Both the position numbers and the translations under genes were made by a program. Positions 14,806 to 22,397 of a stretch of 40,525 bases of DNA are shown in pieces. Origin of the DNA: DATKMK01 sp035541895 (GTDB lineage: Bacteria > Desulfobacterota > Binatia > HRBIN30 > JACQVA1); contig DATKMK010000039.1 in the NCBI GenBank assembly GCA_035541895.1, positions 1 to 40,525 on the forward strand, read 5' to 3'. Under the pieces are notes generated by a model. It worked only from the letters and a program-made list of their open reading frames with translations, did no database searches and was not told the DNA's origin. Numbering within the stretch: the first letter of the stretch is position 1; every line of letters starts with the position of its first letter.

Positions 14806-17478
14806 TTACCAACCGATGAATGAGTGGAGGTCGATGGTGGCGGAAGCGGCTACATCGATGTCGCTTCCGAACAGCGCGCCTGCAATGCCGGCGTTGGCGT
14901 TGATCTGCACATGGCCTGCGGCAAGTAGCGTTCCGCTGACGCGAGCGTCTCGATAGATCATGACGGGTCCGTCGATCAGGAAGAGCACGCGCTCAGGGGG
15001 CAGGCCTTCGGTTGCGACGCGGGCAGCCATTCCGAGCATCATCTTCCCGTGCACGCGGACGACCACGAAGTCGGTTGCCGATGTTCCCACCAAGGTCAGC
15101 GCGCTCGACGACGCCAGACGAAGCTCGTCGACATCGACGACGAGCTGGCCGGCACCAAGCGTTCCGTTGGACGGAATACGCCTCCGCTCGTCGCGACGCA
15201 GATCGATCCCGCCCAGCGCGAAGCCGGCGGTCGACGGGCGCGCCGCCAACTCCGCTCTCCGGCTGCTGGCTCGATTGCGCGCCGCGATGCACTCGGAGAG
15301 TTCGACCGCCACCCCGCTCTGATCAACCTGACCGCCGACTGTCACCTGGTCGATTCGCGCCACCCCTCCGCCGCCTGTCACGACGTCGCCAGCGATCACG
15401 GTGCCGGATCGCAGCACGACGGCGCGGCCATCTGATGCCCAGGCGACCACGTTTCCTTCGATCTCGCTGAACGATCCGATGCGCATGCTCTCCGCACAGA
15501 CGTCGCCGCGTACGACGGCGTGCCCGCCGAGCGTGACGGACTGTGCGCCGCGCGCGTCGAGCGGCCAACTGAGAATCGCGTAGTTCCCGGTGACGACTTG
15601 TCCGTGGCAGACGCCCGCGCCGTCGCAAATGTCGCGAGCGGTTCCCGGCTCGCCGTCGTCGCACGCGGAGGTGTTGTTGGTGTGCACGCAACCGATCGCT
15701 GGGTTGCAGGTATCGTCGGTGCAGACATTGCCGTCGTCACAGGTACGGGGCGCGCCGCTGCACATTCCGCCTACACACACATCCGGACCGGTGCACAAAT
15801 TGCCGTCATCGCACGCGGCGGCGTTGTCGCTGTGGACGCACCCGCCGGCCGGGTCGCAGGTATCGTCCGTACAGACGTTGCCGTCGTCACACGAAACCGG
15901 CGTGCCGCTGCACACGCCGTCGCCGCAGGTGTCGCCGATGGTGCATGCGCTACCGTCGTCGCACGGAGCGGTGTTGTTGACCTGGACACAACCAAGCTGC
16001 GGGTCGCAGGTATCGTCGGTGCAGACGTTTCTGTCGTCGCAGTTGAGCGCGGCCCCCTCGCAGAAGCCGCCACTGCAAACGTCATCGATTGTGCAGGCGT
16101 CGCCGTCTTCGCACGAGGCGCCGTTCGCTTTCGGCACGATCGTGCATCCGATCGGAGGCACGCACACGGCCTCGTTGCAGCGAGGGTCGGCGTCACCGAG
16201 CGAGCAGAGGACTCCGGCGCCGCAGGTGGTGATTTGCACCGCCGTCGATCCCTCGAATTGCGTGCCGCCGATCGTCCCTGAGATGGTAACCGTGGCAACA
16301 CCATCGCCCGCGAAAGTCGCGAGCAAGCTCGCGCGATCAAACTCGACGCGCACGTCGGGCACCCCGTTGCCGTCGTGATCCCCAATCACACCGGGAGTCG
16401 CCGCTGTCACGCCGTTTGCCGCGATGCTACCCGGTACAATCTGGCCGAGCGGATATCCCGGCACCTCGATGTAGCCGATCACGGCGGCCCTCTGGTTAGC
16501 CTGCTCGATTGGATTGGGCTCGACGTGCACCACCGCGGGACTGACGGTCTCGGGATCCGCAAACGCATCGAGTCCGAACACTTCGAGGCGGGCGTTGTTC
16601 GCCGCGGCGATGAACAATCGGTTGGACGGATCGATGGCCATCCCCATCGGAATGCGAAGCTGGCCGGCGGCCTCACCGAAGTCGCCGATGTAGGCGAGGA
16701 AGGTTCCGCTGCGATCCAGAACCTGAACGCGACCCTCAACCGAGTCGGCAACGTAGACGCGCCCCTTGCGGTCGATCGCCACGCCGTGCGGCATGTTGAA
16801 GGCTCCGGGACCGTTGCCCAGGGCGCCGAAGGCCGATTGGAACGTACCGTCCAGGTCGAAGATTTCGATGCGATAGTTCAACTGATCGACGACCAGCACC
16901 TGACCGGCAGTGGCATCGATCGCGAGGCTGACGGGGAAGTTGAACTGGCCGTCAGCGCTGCCGTAGCCACCGAAGCTCTGCAGAAGGGCTCCAGCGCGGC
17001 TGTAGACCTTCACCAGATGCGCCGCACTGTCGACGACGAAGATGTTCCCGCCGGCACCGTCGATCGCGAGATCATTCGGCAGGCGAAATTCTCCGTCCCC
17101 CTTTCCCAGCCGTACGATCGCGTGTCCGTCCGGACTGAACGCGGTGACGCTGCCGGAATCGCTGTCGCCGACGTAGACGCGACCCGCGCCGTCGACCGCC
17201 ACACTGGTCGGACGCCCCAGGTCGCCGAGTCGGGAGAGAATCCGGCCGCTCGGCGCGCGAACGACCACCTGACCTCGACCCGGATCGGTCACGTAGACGT
17301 TGCCCGCCGCATCGACCGCCACGCGCGACGGAGCGTGGAAGGCGGCGCGGTAACTGCGAAGGAACGCAACCGCGGGCGGCTCCGGACTCGCGACGGCTCC
17401 GCCGGCGCCTGCCGTCGGCATGTGCACGACGAACCCCGCCAGTGCGATCCACATGCTTCTCGATCTGCGACCGCTCAT
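14806..17478 (-). CDS. Secreted NHL-propeller / Cys-rich repeat / beta-helix surface protein
   Basis: An 890-residue protein starting at an ATG that overlaps the stop of the 18-heme gene (ATGA). The domain order is as follows. First a signal peptide (about 1-30), then six or so NHL blades (45-305) and a small beta domain containing DHDGNGVPDVRV (315-417). Next is a Cys-rich segment (419-624) with four near copies of 'CDDGNVCTDDTC' alternating with 'DGSACTIGDTCGDGVCSG'. Last is a beta-helix-like tail (631-890) with repeated 'GDVV', 'GGQV' and 'GTLLAAGHVQI', ending in IGW. The Cys-rich type is common in secreted proteins of Myxococcota and related groups. The tail resembles polymer-forming or anchor modules. 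No haem motif is present. Likely an adhesin or scaffold for surface cytochromes (inference). Confidence 0.8.
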   Translation of the reverse strand: MSGRRSRSMWIALAGFVVHMPTAGAGGAVASPEPPAVAFLRSYRAAFHAPSRVAVDAAGNVYVTDPGRGQVVVRAPSGRILSRLGDLGRPTSVAVDGAGRVYVGDSDSGSVTAFSPDGHAIVRLGKGDGEFRLPNDLAIDGAGGNIFVVDSAAHLVKVYSRAGALLQSFGGYGSADGQFNFPVSLAIDATAGQVLVVDQLNYRIEIFDLDGTFQSAFGALGNGPGAFNMPHGVAIDRKGRVYVADSVEGRVQVLDRSGTFLAYIGDFGEAAGQLRIPMGMAIDPSNRLFIAAANNARLEVFGLDAFADPETVSPAVVHVEPNPIEQANQRAAVIGYIEVPGYPLGQIVPGSIAANGVTAATPGVIGDHDGNGVPDVRVEFDRASLLATFAGDGVATVTISGTIGGTQFEGSTAVQITTCGAGVLCSLGDADPRCNEAVCVPPIGCTIVPKANGASCEDGDACTIDDVCSGGFCEGAALNCDDRNVCTDDTCDPQLGCVQVNNTAPCDDGSACTIGDTCGDGVCSGTPVSCDDGNVCTDDTCDPAGGCVHSDNAAACDDGNLCTGPDVCVGGMCSGAPRTCDDGNVCTDDTCNPAIGCVHTNNTSACDDGEPGTARDICDGAGVCHGQVVTGNYAILSWPLDARGAQSVTLGGHAVVRGDVCAESMRIGSFSEIEGNVVAWASDGRAVVLRSGTVIAGDVVTGGGGVARIDQVTVGGQVDQSGVAVELSECIAARNRASSRRAELAARPSTAGFALGGIDLRRDERRRIPSNGTLGAGQLVVDVDELRLASSSALTLVGTSATDFVVVRVHGKMMLGMAARVATEGLPPERVLFLIDGPVMIYRDARVSGTLLAAGHVQINANAGIAGALFGSDIDVAASATIDLHSFIGW
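15607..16224 (-). repeat. Cys-rich tandem repeats in the NHL surface protein
   Basis: The coding sequence contains three copies of CDDGNVCTDDTC and one CDDRNVCTDDTC. They are separated by units of the form 'GCVHTNNTSACDDG' and 'CTGPDVCVGGMCSGAP'. At DNA level the 'gtcgcaggtatcgtc.gt.cagac.tt' block recurs every 120-130 bp. The even Cys content suggests disulfide-stabilised extracellular modules. Confidence 0.85.
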
Positions 17479-18836
17479 CGTGGATCGCGGGCCACGCGGA
17501 ACGTGGCAGCGTCGTGACAACGCTCGCACTGCGGCCCCTCCTTGCCGTGGTGGACATCTTCGCGCGCGTGACACGCGACGCATTCACGCGCGATGTTCTT
17601 GAAGGACGACTGGTGGCACTGCGTACACGCGATGCGCGCGTGCGCGCCCGTCAACGGAAAGGCGGTCGACGCATGATCGAACAGAACGCGGCGGCTCCAC
17701 CCATGTTCGTCGTGACAATTGGCGCATTGCGCGCCTTCGCTGCCGTGATGCACGTCGTCGTTGCGATGGCAGGCATAACAGCTCGGATCGAGGCGCAACG
17801 TGTGCAGGTCGCCGCGATGACAGTCCGTGCACCGGATCTCCGCGTGTCGCCCGCGCAGCGGATAGCGCGTACGCTGGCTGTGCTCGAATGTCGGACGCCG
17901 CCAATCGACCGGGGTGTGGCAGGACTCGCACGCCGCGCCGAATTGTCCATGGTGCGCATCGTCACGTTCGTGGCAACTGCGGCAGGCAGTCGGCGTCAGT
18001 CGCACAGCGACCGCAGCCGAGTGGCACTTGTCGCACGCCGCCGCACTGTGACGTCCGAGCAGCGGGAAATGTGTCCGGCGCGCGTGATCGAAACCGGTCC
18101 CCGACCATTTGCGCGGCGTGTGACAGGACTGACACGCGTTGCCGAGACTGCCACGATGTTTGTCGTCGCGCGCATGGCAGGCGGCACACCGAGTCGCCGT
18201 CTCCGTGTATCGCTTACTGTCGTGGCAGCGATCGCAGCGGGTCTCGCGGTGGCGGCCCTCGAGGGGAAACTCCGTCGACTGATGATCGAAGCGCACCGTC
18301 TTCCAGGCCGACTCGTCGTGACAGTTGGCGCAGCGCGCTCCCAGCGACCCGGCATGTGGATCGGTGCGGGCGTGACAGTCATTGCACAGCGTGGAAGCTT
18401 CGCGGCGGCGCTTGCCGGCTACGTGACACGCCTCACAGGCGACGCCCACATGCTTGCCGCGTAGTGCAAAGTCCGTCGCACGATGATCGAAGCGCTTGGG
18501 GTCGAGTCGGACGATGTCGGCCGCGCGGCCCTTGTGCTCGGTGTGGCACGACGGGCAGGCCCGATTGCCAACCGACTCGTCCCGCCCGTGAAAGCCCCGC
18601 CCCCCGTCCACGTCCGCCGCGACGTCTGTGTGGCACGCACGGCACAGACGGCTCTGCGCGCCCTTGTCGAACGGCTCGTGACACTTGGCGCACTCGCGCT
18701 CGAGGTGCGCGTGCTTGGCGACGACGTCACCGGGCATAACCAGCGACTCGATCCACGTCGCCTGCACGCGCTCTGAGGCCAGCAGCAAGGGCAGACACCA
18801 ATAAGCGATGCGCACCGCCGGCCTCGCGCGCGCCAT
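17475..18836 (-). CDS. 18-heme periplasmic cytochrome c built from triheme repeats
   Basis: A 453-residue protein with 18 CxxCH motifs, one per 25 residues. The ATG at 18836 overlaps the stop of the membrane protein gene (TGATG). The N-terminus has an uncleaved or cleaved hydrophobic segment (about 8-26). After a three-heme lead (CAKCH, CRACH, CPSCH) comes a unit repeated five times: 'FDH..T.FPL.G.H', C..CH, C..CH with 'RDDxHxG', C..CH. His-rich spacing supplies enough distal ligands. Tight coupling to the membrane b-type protein suggests that it takes electrons from it, as the periplasmic wire of a quinol-oxidising module. The geometry and the direction of electron flow are inferred. Confidence 0.9.
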   Translation of the reverse strand: MARARPAVRIAYWCLPLLLASERVQATWIESLVMPGDVVAKHAHLERECAKCHEPFDKGAQSRLCRACHTDVAADVDGGRGFHGRDESVGNRACPSCHTEHKGRAADIVRLDPKRFDHRATDFALRGKHVGVACEACHVAGKRRREASTLCNDCHARTDPHAGSLGARCANCHDESAWKTVRFDHQSTEFPLEGRHRETRCDRCHDSKRYTETATRCAACHARDDKHRGSLGNACQSCHTPRKWSGTGFDHARRTHFPLLGRHSAAACDKCHSAAVAVRLTPTACRSCHERDDAHHGQFGAACESCHTPVDWRRPTFEHSQRTRYPLRGRHAEIRCTDCHRGDLHTLRLDPSCYACHRNDDVHHGSEGAQCANCHDEHGWSRRVLFDHASTAFPLTGAHARIACTQCHQSSFKNIARECVACHAREDVHHGKEGPQCERCHDAATFRVARDPR

Positions 18837-19888
18837 CAGTACATGTGCACGGCGACAACATGCAGCACTCCGGCGAGCAGCAACATGATGAACAACGGGA
18901 TGTGAAACGCGTGCCACAGTGCGAACAGCCGCTCGTAGGTGCGGAACTGAGCCTCTTTGACGAGGGCTGTCAGGTACGCGCTCACCAGCTCGCGCGTGGC
19001 GTGGTCATCGGCGTGACGCGCGCGGGCAATCGGCATCGCGGTGGTTGGCAATGCGTCCGACTTGGCGGGCAGCTCTCGCATCACCCGCCGGCGCACCCAC
19101 AGCGCGACCAGCGGCACGGCGAACACGAACAAGCGACCGCCGATTGTCGGATGCGGGGCATGCACGCGGCCGGCGAACGCCGCCAGATCCCGCGCCGCGT
19201 GTGAGTCGGGCGGCAAACGATCGCTGAGATTGTAGGCGCTGGCGTCCAGTTGGGCACGCAATTCCCCGAGTGTCGCGCGCGCTCCATACAAACCATGACT
19301 AATCCTGGTGTAGATGTAGCGGCCAATGACACCGCTGGCCGCGACGGTTAGCATCGACAGCAACGCAACATTGCTGTTGGGCGCTCCCAGGTGGAAGTTG
19401 CAGTGAAAGAGAATCAGGACCGGCGCGAGCACGCCCAAGACCATGTGCAGTCGAAACCACCGGCTAAGCGGTCCCAGGCAGCGCAAGAAACGCAACCGCT
19501 TCAAGGCGGAATATGACGCAAGCATGAGGAGCGTGGCCCCGCCGGCGATGCCGAATCCGTAGCCGACCCCGGACTTCGGAGTGAGCGGCAAGCGGTCACG
19601 CACAAGCCACCCGCATATCACCGCGCCGGCCATGACCGCGGCAAACATCATGACCGCCGCGCGGGAGGAGTAGGACGAGCGCTCAGTGTGGCGCACGACC
19701 GCGCGATCGTGGTCACGCGTGCGGCTCGGCGCGGCCAGGGCGAGCGGGCTCGCATCAATCATCGTGGCCCCCGTAGATTCCTGCGGTGCCGCGCTTCGGG
19801 ATTGCAACTGCAGTGGCGAAGTCGCGCGCAAACTCCTAGCTTCGACTTCAGGATGCTGCATGTTCAGGTGGAGCGATGCGGTCGTCAT
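18836..19888 (-). CDS. Inner-membrane b-type cytochrome-like protein
   Basis: A 350-residue protein. Residues 1-75 are a polar leader. About five transmembrane segments follow, near 78-96, 111-127, 150-166, 172-190 (with 250-265 less clear) and 329-349. Histidines lie in or at the ends of helices: His148, His162 and His166 in one pair, and His326, His329, His343 and His348 near the C-terminus. That pattern suits two b haems. There is no close match I can name; it is of the cytochrome b561/ferric-reductase-like style. It heads the cytochrome operon and overlaps the 18-heme gene by one base. Likely quinol dehydrogenase or electron entry point (inference). The start is uncertain: ATG 19888, GTG 19897 or ATG 19762 are in frame. 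Confidence 0.7.
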   Translation of the reverse strand: MTTASLHLNMQHPEVEARSLRATSPLQLQSRSAAPQESTGATMIDASPLALAAPSRTRDHDRAVVRHTERSSYSSRAAVMMFAAVMAGAVICGWLVRDRLPLTPKSGVGYGFGIAGGATLLMLASYSALKRLRFLRCLGPLSRWFRLHMVLGVLAPVLILFHCNFHLGAPNSNVALLSMLTVAASGVIGRYIYTRISHGLYGARATLGELRAQLDASAYNLSDRLPPDSHAARDLAAFAGRVHAPHPTIGGRLFVFAVPLVALWVRRRVMRELPAKSDALPTTAMPIARARHADDHATRELVSAYLTALVKEAQFRTYERLFALWHAFHIPLFIMLLLAGVLHVVAVHMY

Positions 19889-20162
19889 GTTCGCCACCGC
19901 CTCGCGTCCACCGCATCCGTCATCGTAGAAGGCTGCCCCGGGTCAGCAAGCCACATGCCCCGGACCCAATCGGCGGGAGAGTGTATAACATGTAGCTAGA
20001 CTGTACGCTCATCATGGCGAGAATTTACCCGGCGTCAATCGATCTGCTTGAAGAAGTTACAAGCTCCGCTGCACTCGCTGCAGCATCGATCGCAAACCCT
20101 CGTGCAGCATCGAGTACGCGAGCACAACACTTTGCTGCCTCAGTCTTTGACATACTTCGCAC

Positions 20163-20180
20163 AGTCATTGCGCAATGACT
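20163..20180. promoter_or_regulatory. 18-bp perfect palindrome, candidate operator
   Basis: AGTCATTGCGCAATGACT is identical to its reverse complement over all 18 bases. It sits 31 nt upstream of the TTGACA box at 20212 and within the divergent promoter region of the electron-transfer genes. That is where a dimeric regulator would bind. A further ATTGCG follows at 20206. The regulator is not identifiable from the window. Confidence 0.5.
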
Positions 20181-20211
20181 CAATGGCGAACGCGCCTCAA
20201 CAAAAATTGCG

Positions 20212-20237
20212 TTGACACTTTTCACGCGAGCGATAAT
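20212..20237 (+). promoter_or_regulatory. Possible sigma-70 promoter of the oxidoreductase gene
   Basis: A consensus TTGACA (20212-20217) is followed by GATAAT (20232-20237) after 14 nt, shorter than usual. Using TAATCT at 20234 gives 16 nt but a poorer -10. If used, transcription would begin almost at the ATG at 20248, giving a leaderless or nearly leaderless message. No Shine-Dalgarno is seen there. Confidence 0.35.
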
Positions 20238-20247
20238 CTTCGGCGCG

Positions 20248-21555
20248 ATGTACCGCGAAGTCTTGCACTGCTCCGCTTACGCCGCAGCGATGGCGGTGAT
20301 TTGGGGCTTGTATTGGACTCATCGCGCGACCCAGCACCACCGCGGGTTACGCTTGCTGCGTGCGGCCACGGAAGCGGGGCTGAGCGACCCGCCGTCGCTG
20401 CACCCAGTGATCAACCCGGCGCTGTGCATCGGCTGCCGCTCGTGCGTCACCGCGTGCCCCGAGGGGGACATCCTCGGCGTCATCAACGGCAAGGCTCAAC
20501 TGGTCAATCCGAGCCACTGCATCGGCCACGGAGCGTGCAAGCGCTCCTGCCCGATGAAGGCCATCGAGCTGGTGTTCGGTACCGCGCGCCGTGGTGTCGA
20601 CATCCCGCTGGTGAGCAGCGACTTCGAGACCAATGTCCCCGGCATCTTCATCGCCGGCGAGCTTGGTGGCATGGGGCTGATTCAGAACGCGGCCGAGCAA
20701 GGCCGGCAGGCGATCGCATCGATCGCCAAGCTGCGCCGCAACGGGAACGATGACCGCCTCGATGTGGTCATAGTCGGCGCCGGGCCGGCCGGCTTTTCGG
20801 CGTCGCTGGCAGCGCTCGATCGCAAGCTGCGGTTCGTCACCGTGGAGCAGGAGACCCGCGGCGGGACGGTCGCGCACTATCCGCGCGGCAAGATCGTCGT
20901 GACCAAGCCGGTCAAGCTCGCGATCGTGGGCAAAACAAAAATTCGTGAGACAACGAAGGAAGCCTTGCTGTCATTCTGGGAAGATATCGAGCGGCGGACG
21001 GGGCTGCGCATTCAATACCGCGAACGCGTTGAGTCGGTGACCGCCGAGGGCGATGGGTTTCTGGTGCACACCTCGCGCGACCGCTATCGCACCCGCGCGG
21101 TGCTGCTGACGATCGGCCGGCGCGGAAGTCCGCGCAAGCTCGACGTGCGCGGCGAGGATCTCGCCAAGGTCGTCTACCGCCTGATCGATCCCGCGCAGTA
21201 CGACGGGCAGCACGTGCTCGTCGTCGGCGGCGGTGACAGTGCCCTCGAGGCAGCCGCAACGCTTGCTGAACGACCGGCGACCGTCGTGACGCTCTCCTAC
21301 CGCGGGCGGGCGTTCTCCCGCGCTCGCGAACAGAATCGGGAACGCATACGCGCGGCGGAAGCCAACAAGCAGCTCACCGTTCTACTCGAATCGCAGGTTG
21401 CACGCATCGACGAGGCGACGGTCGATATCGAGCACGGCGGCAGCTTGCGCAGATTGCCCAACGATGCGGTGATGGTTTGCGCCGGCGGGGTCGTGCCGAC
21501 ACAGTTCCTCAAGCAAATCGGTGTCCAGGTCGAAACCAAGTACGGCACCGCCTGA
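20248..21555 (+). CDS. Membrane-anchored ferredoxin-like / FAD-NAD(P)H oxidoreductase
   Basis: A 435-residue protein. An N-terminal hydrophobic segment (about 9-24) is followed by a two-cluster ferredoxin part. Cluster 1 has Cys60, 63, 66 and 70. Cluster 2 has Cys91, His94, Cys97 and Cys101, with His where the second Cys normally stands (CIGHGAC). Residues 172-435 are a thioredoxin-reductase-like flavoprotein. It has an FAD site VIVGAGPAG (174-182) and a second nucleotide site VLVVGGGDSALE near 330, as for NAD(P)H. It is divergent from the membrane b-type/18-heme pair, so a role in moving electrons between NAD(P)H, ferredoxin and that module is likely (inference). An upstream TTG at 20212 would also be in frame but coincides with the -35-like box. 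Confidence 0.82.
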   Translation: MYREVLHCSAYAAAMAVIWGLYWTHRATQHHRGLRLLRAATEAGLSDPPSLHPVINPALCIGCRSCVTACPEGDILGVINGKAQLVNPSHCIGHGACKRSCPMKAIELVFGTARRGVDIPLVSSDFETNVPGIFIAGELGGMGLIQNAAEQGRQAIASIAKLRRNGNDDRLDVVIVGAGPAGFSASLAALDRKLRFVTVEQETRGGTVAHYPRGKIVVTKPVKLAIVGKTKIRETTKEALLSFWEDIERRTGLRIQYRERVESVTAEGDGFLVHTSRDRYRTRAVLLTIGRRGSPRKLDVRGEDLAKVVYRLIDPAQYDGQHVLVVGGGDSALEAAATLAERPATVVTLSYRGRAFSRAREQNRERIRAAEANKQLTVLLESQVARIDEATVDIEHGGSLRRLPNDAVMVCAGGVVPTQFLKQIGVQVETKYGTA

Positions 21556-21857
21556 CGAATCGCTCGATCCAGGCACTCTTCCGCGGCGGAATCCACGGCG
21601 TACCTTGATACGGAGTGGTCTCCCTTGTCGCTCGCGCTGGCCGCCAGCAACTCGGATTTCCTTATCCGCGGGCGAGACGGCTGGTCGGCTCAGCCCTAAG
21701 CTCCGCGGACGGCTGCGTCCCCAGTTCGCGTATCACCTTTGCGAATGCGTTCATGATGCGCGTTGCGGCGGAACGAACGATCGGCGCCATTTTCCCGCGG
21801 GCGCACGTCCGCTCTTCATGGCTCAGGCATTGCTCCTCTCCAGCAGGAGAGGAAACG
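21556..21857. other. Non-coding stretch upstream of the 96-residue protein
   Basis: About 300 nt with no convincing gene. Reading frames here run into the following gene's frame, but lack ribosome sites and protein-like composition. It ends in the hairpin at 21834-21853. No clear terminator for the oxidoreductase is visible. Confidence 0.5.
21834..21853 (+). promoter_or_regulatory. Hairpin that covers the ribosome-binding site
   Basis: TCCTCTCC, loop AGCA, GGAGAGGA forms an eight-base-pair perfect stem with a four-base loop. The 3' arm is the Shine-Dalgarno sequence of the gene starting at 21858, so the folded RNA would hide it. This could be translational control or a thermometer-like switch, or chance complementarity to a strong ribosome site. 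Confidence 0.45.
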
Positions 21858-22148
21858 ATGCGCTCTCAAACGACCTCGCTGCAGCGCGCCGATGCCGATT
21901 TCGACCTGGAAGTACGCCAAGAAGACCATGCGCCCAAAGCCCTTGTGGCAGCAATCCTGGACAGTGCACGTGACGATCTGAAGCGAGGCCGCCGTGTGGC
22001 AACCGAGGCGCGAGAGTGGTTTGCGGAACGTGATCCAACACTCCCGTGGTCGTTCGAGTGGTGCTGCGCAATTCTTGACCTCGATCCCGACGCCGTTCGG
22101 TTGCAGATCAGCGCCAACAGAGACGCGAGGCACCTCCCACAACCTTGA
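21858..22148 (+). CDS. Small conserved protein of unknown function, upstream of tatA
   Basis: A 96-residue soluble protein without signal or membrane segment. The start ATG follows GGAGAGG by five bases. The second half reads 'EWFAERDPTLPWSFEWCCAI' then 'LDLDPDAVR'. This is the 'WF.s.d...PFSFe.vC..LglDp..lR' pattern that I recall from short uncharacterised proteins of delta-proteobacterial genomes. Function is unknown. It lies 18 nt upstream of tatA on the same strand, so it is probably co-transcribed. Confidence 0.7.
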   Translation: MRSQTTSLQRADADFDLEVRQEDHAPKALVAAILDSARDDLKRGRRVATEAREWFAERDPTLPWSFEWCCAILDLDPDAVRLQISANRDARHLPQP

Positions 22149-22166
22149 GAGCAAGAGGAGCATTCG

Positions 22167-22364
22167 ATGTTTGGAATCGGTTTGCCGGAATTGGTGGTCA
22201 TCATGGTCGTCGCCCTCGTTATCTTCGGACCGGGGCGACTGCCAGAAATTGGCGGGGCACTCGGCAAGGGCATCCGCGATTTCAAGAAAGCCTTCGAGGG
22301 TGTGGATGACCAGTTGACGGTCGACGCGCACGTTCAGGTTGAGTCCGACAAGCGTCCCACTTAG
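22167..22364 (+). CDS. tatA: Twin-arginine translocase subunit TatA/TatE
   Basis: A 65-residue protein with the complete TatA signature. A short N-terminal helix (about 6-20, LPELVVIMVVALVIFGPG) is followed by the FGP hinge with LPEIG, an amphipathic helix (GKGIRDFKKAFEG) and an acidic tail. AGGAG lies 6 nt before the ATG. TatA forms the pore for folded, often cofactor-bearing proteins at the inner membrane. No tatB or tatC is in the window. It could serve the molybdoenzyme encoded at the right edge, whose family is usually Tat-exported, but nothing in the sequence links them directly. Confidence 0.93.
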   Translation: MFGIGLPELVVIMVVALVIFGPGRLPEIGGALGKGIRDFKKAFEGVDDQLTVDAHVQVESDKRPT

Positions 22365-22397
22365 ACGTCATGCCGCGGTCGGCCGGCGGAGCATGCG

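Larger units (their letters stand above)
19889..20247. promoter_or_regulatory. Divergent intergenic region between the cytochrome block and the oxidoreductase
   Basis: This 359-nt, comparatively AT-rich stretch separates the minus-strand cytochrome block from the plus-strand ferredoxin/flavin gene and must hold both promoters. For the minus strand, TTGACG (20038-20033) with CATGAT (20016-20011) at 16-nt spacing is a possible promoter, weakly supported. For the plus strand, TTGACA occurs at 20147 and at 20212. No gene is convincing here; a 66-codon reading frame on the minus strand has no support. Confidence 0.5.

Noticed and set aside
16375..17517. Long plus-strand reading frame opposite the NHL surface protein
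   Set aside because: It mirrors the minus-strand gene, and its composition is the Arg/Val/Asp-rich type produced by the complement of GC-rich coding DNA. The minus frame has a signal peptide, NHL blades and operon overlaps.
20025..20225. Small minus-strand frame in the divergent intergenic region
   Set aside because: It has no ribosome site and no signal or domain, and it covers the palindrome and promoter-like sequences.
20212..20247. TTG start for the oxidoreductase at 20212
   Set aside because: The TTG is part of a TTGACA promoter-like box, and the ATG at 20248 places the membrane anchor directly at the N-terminus.
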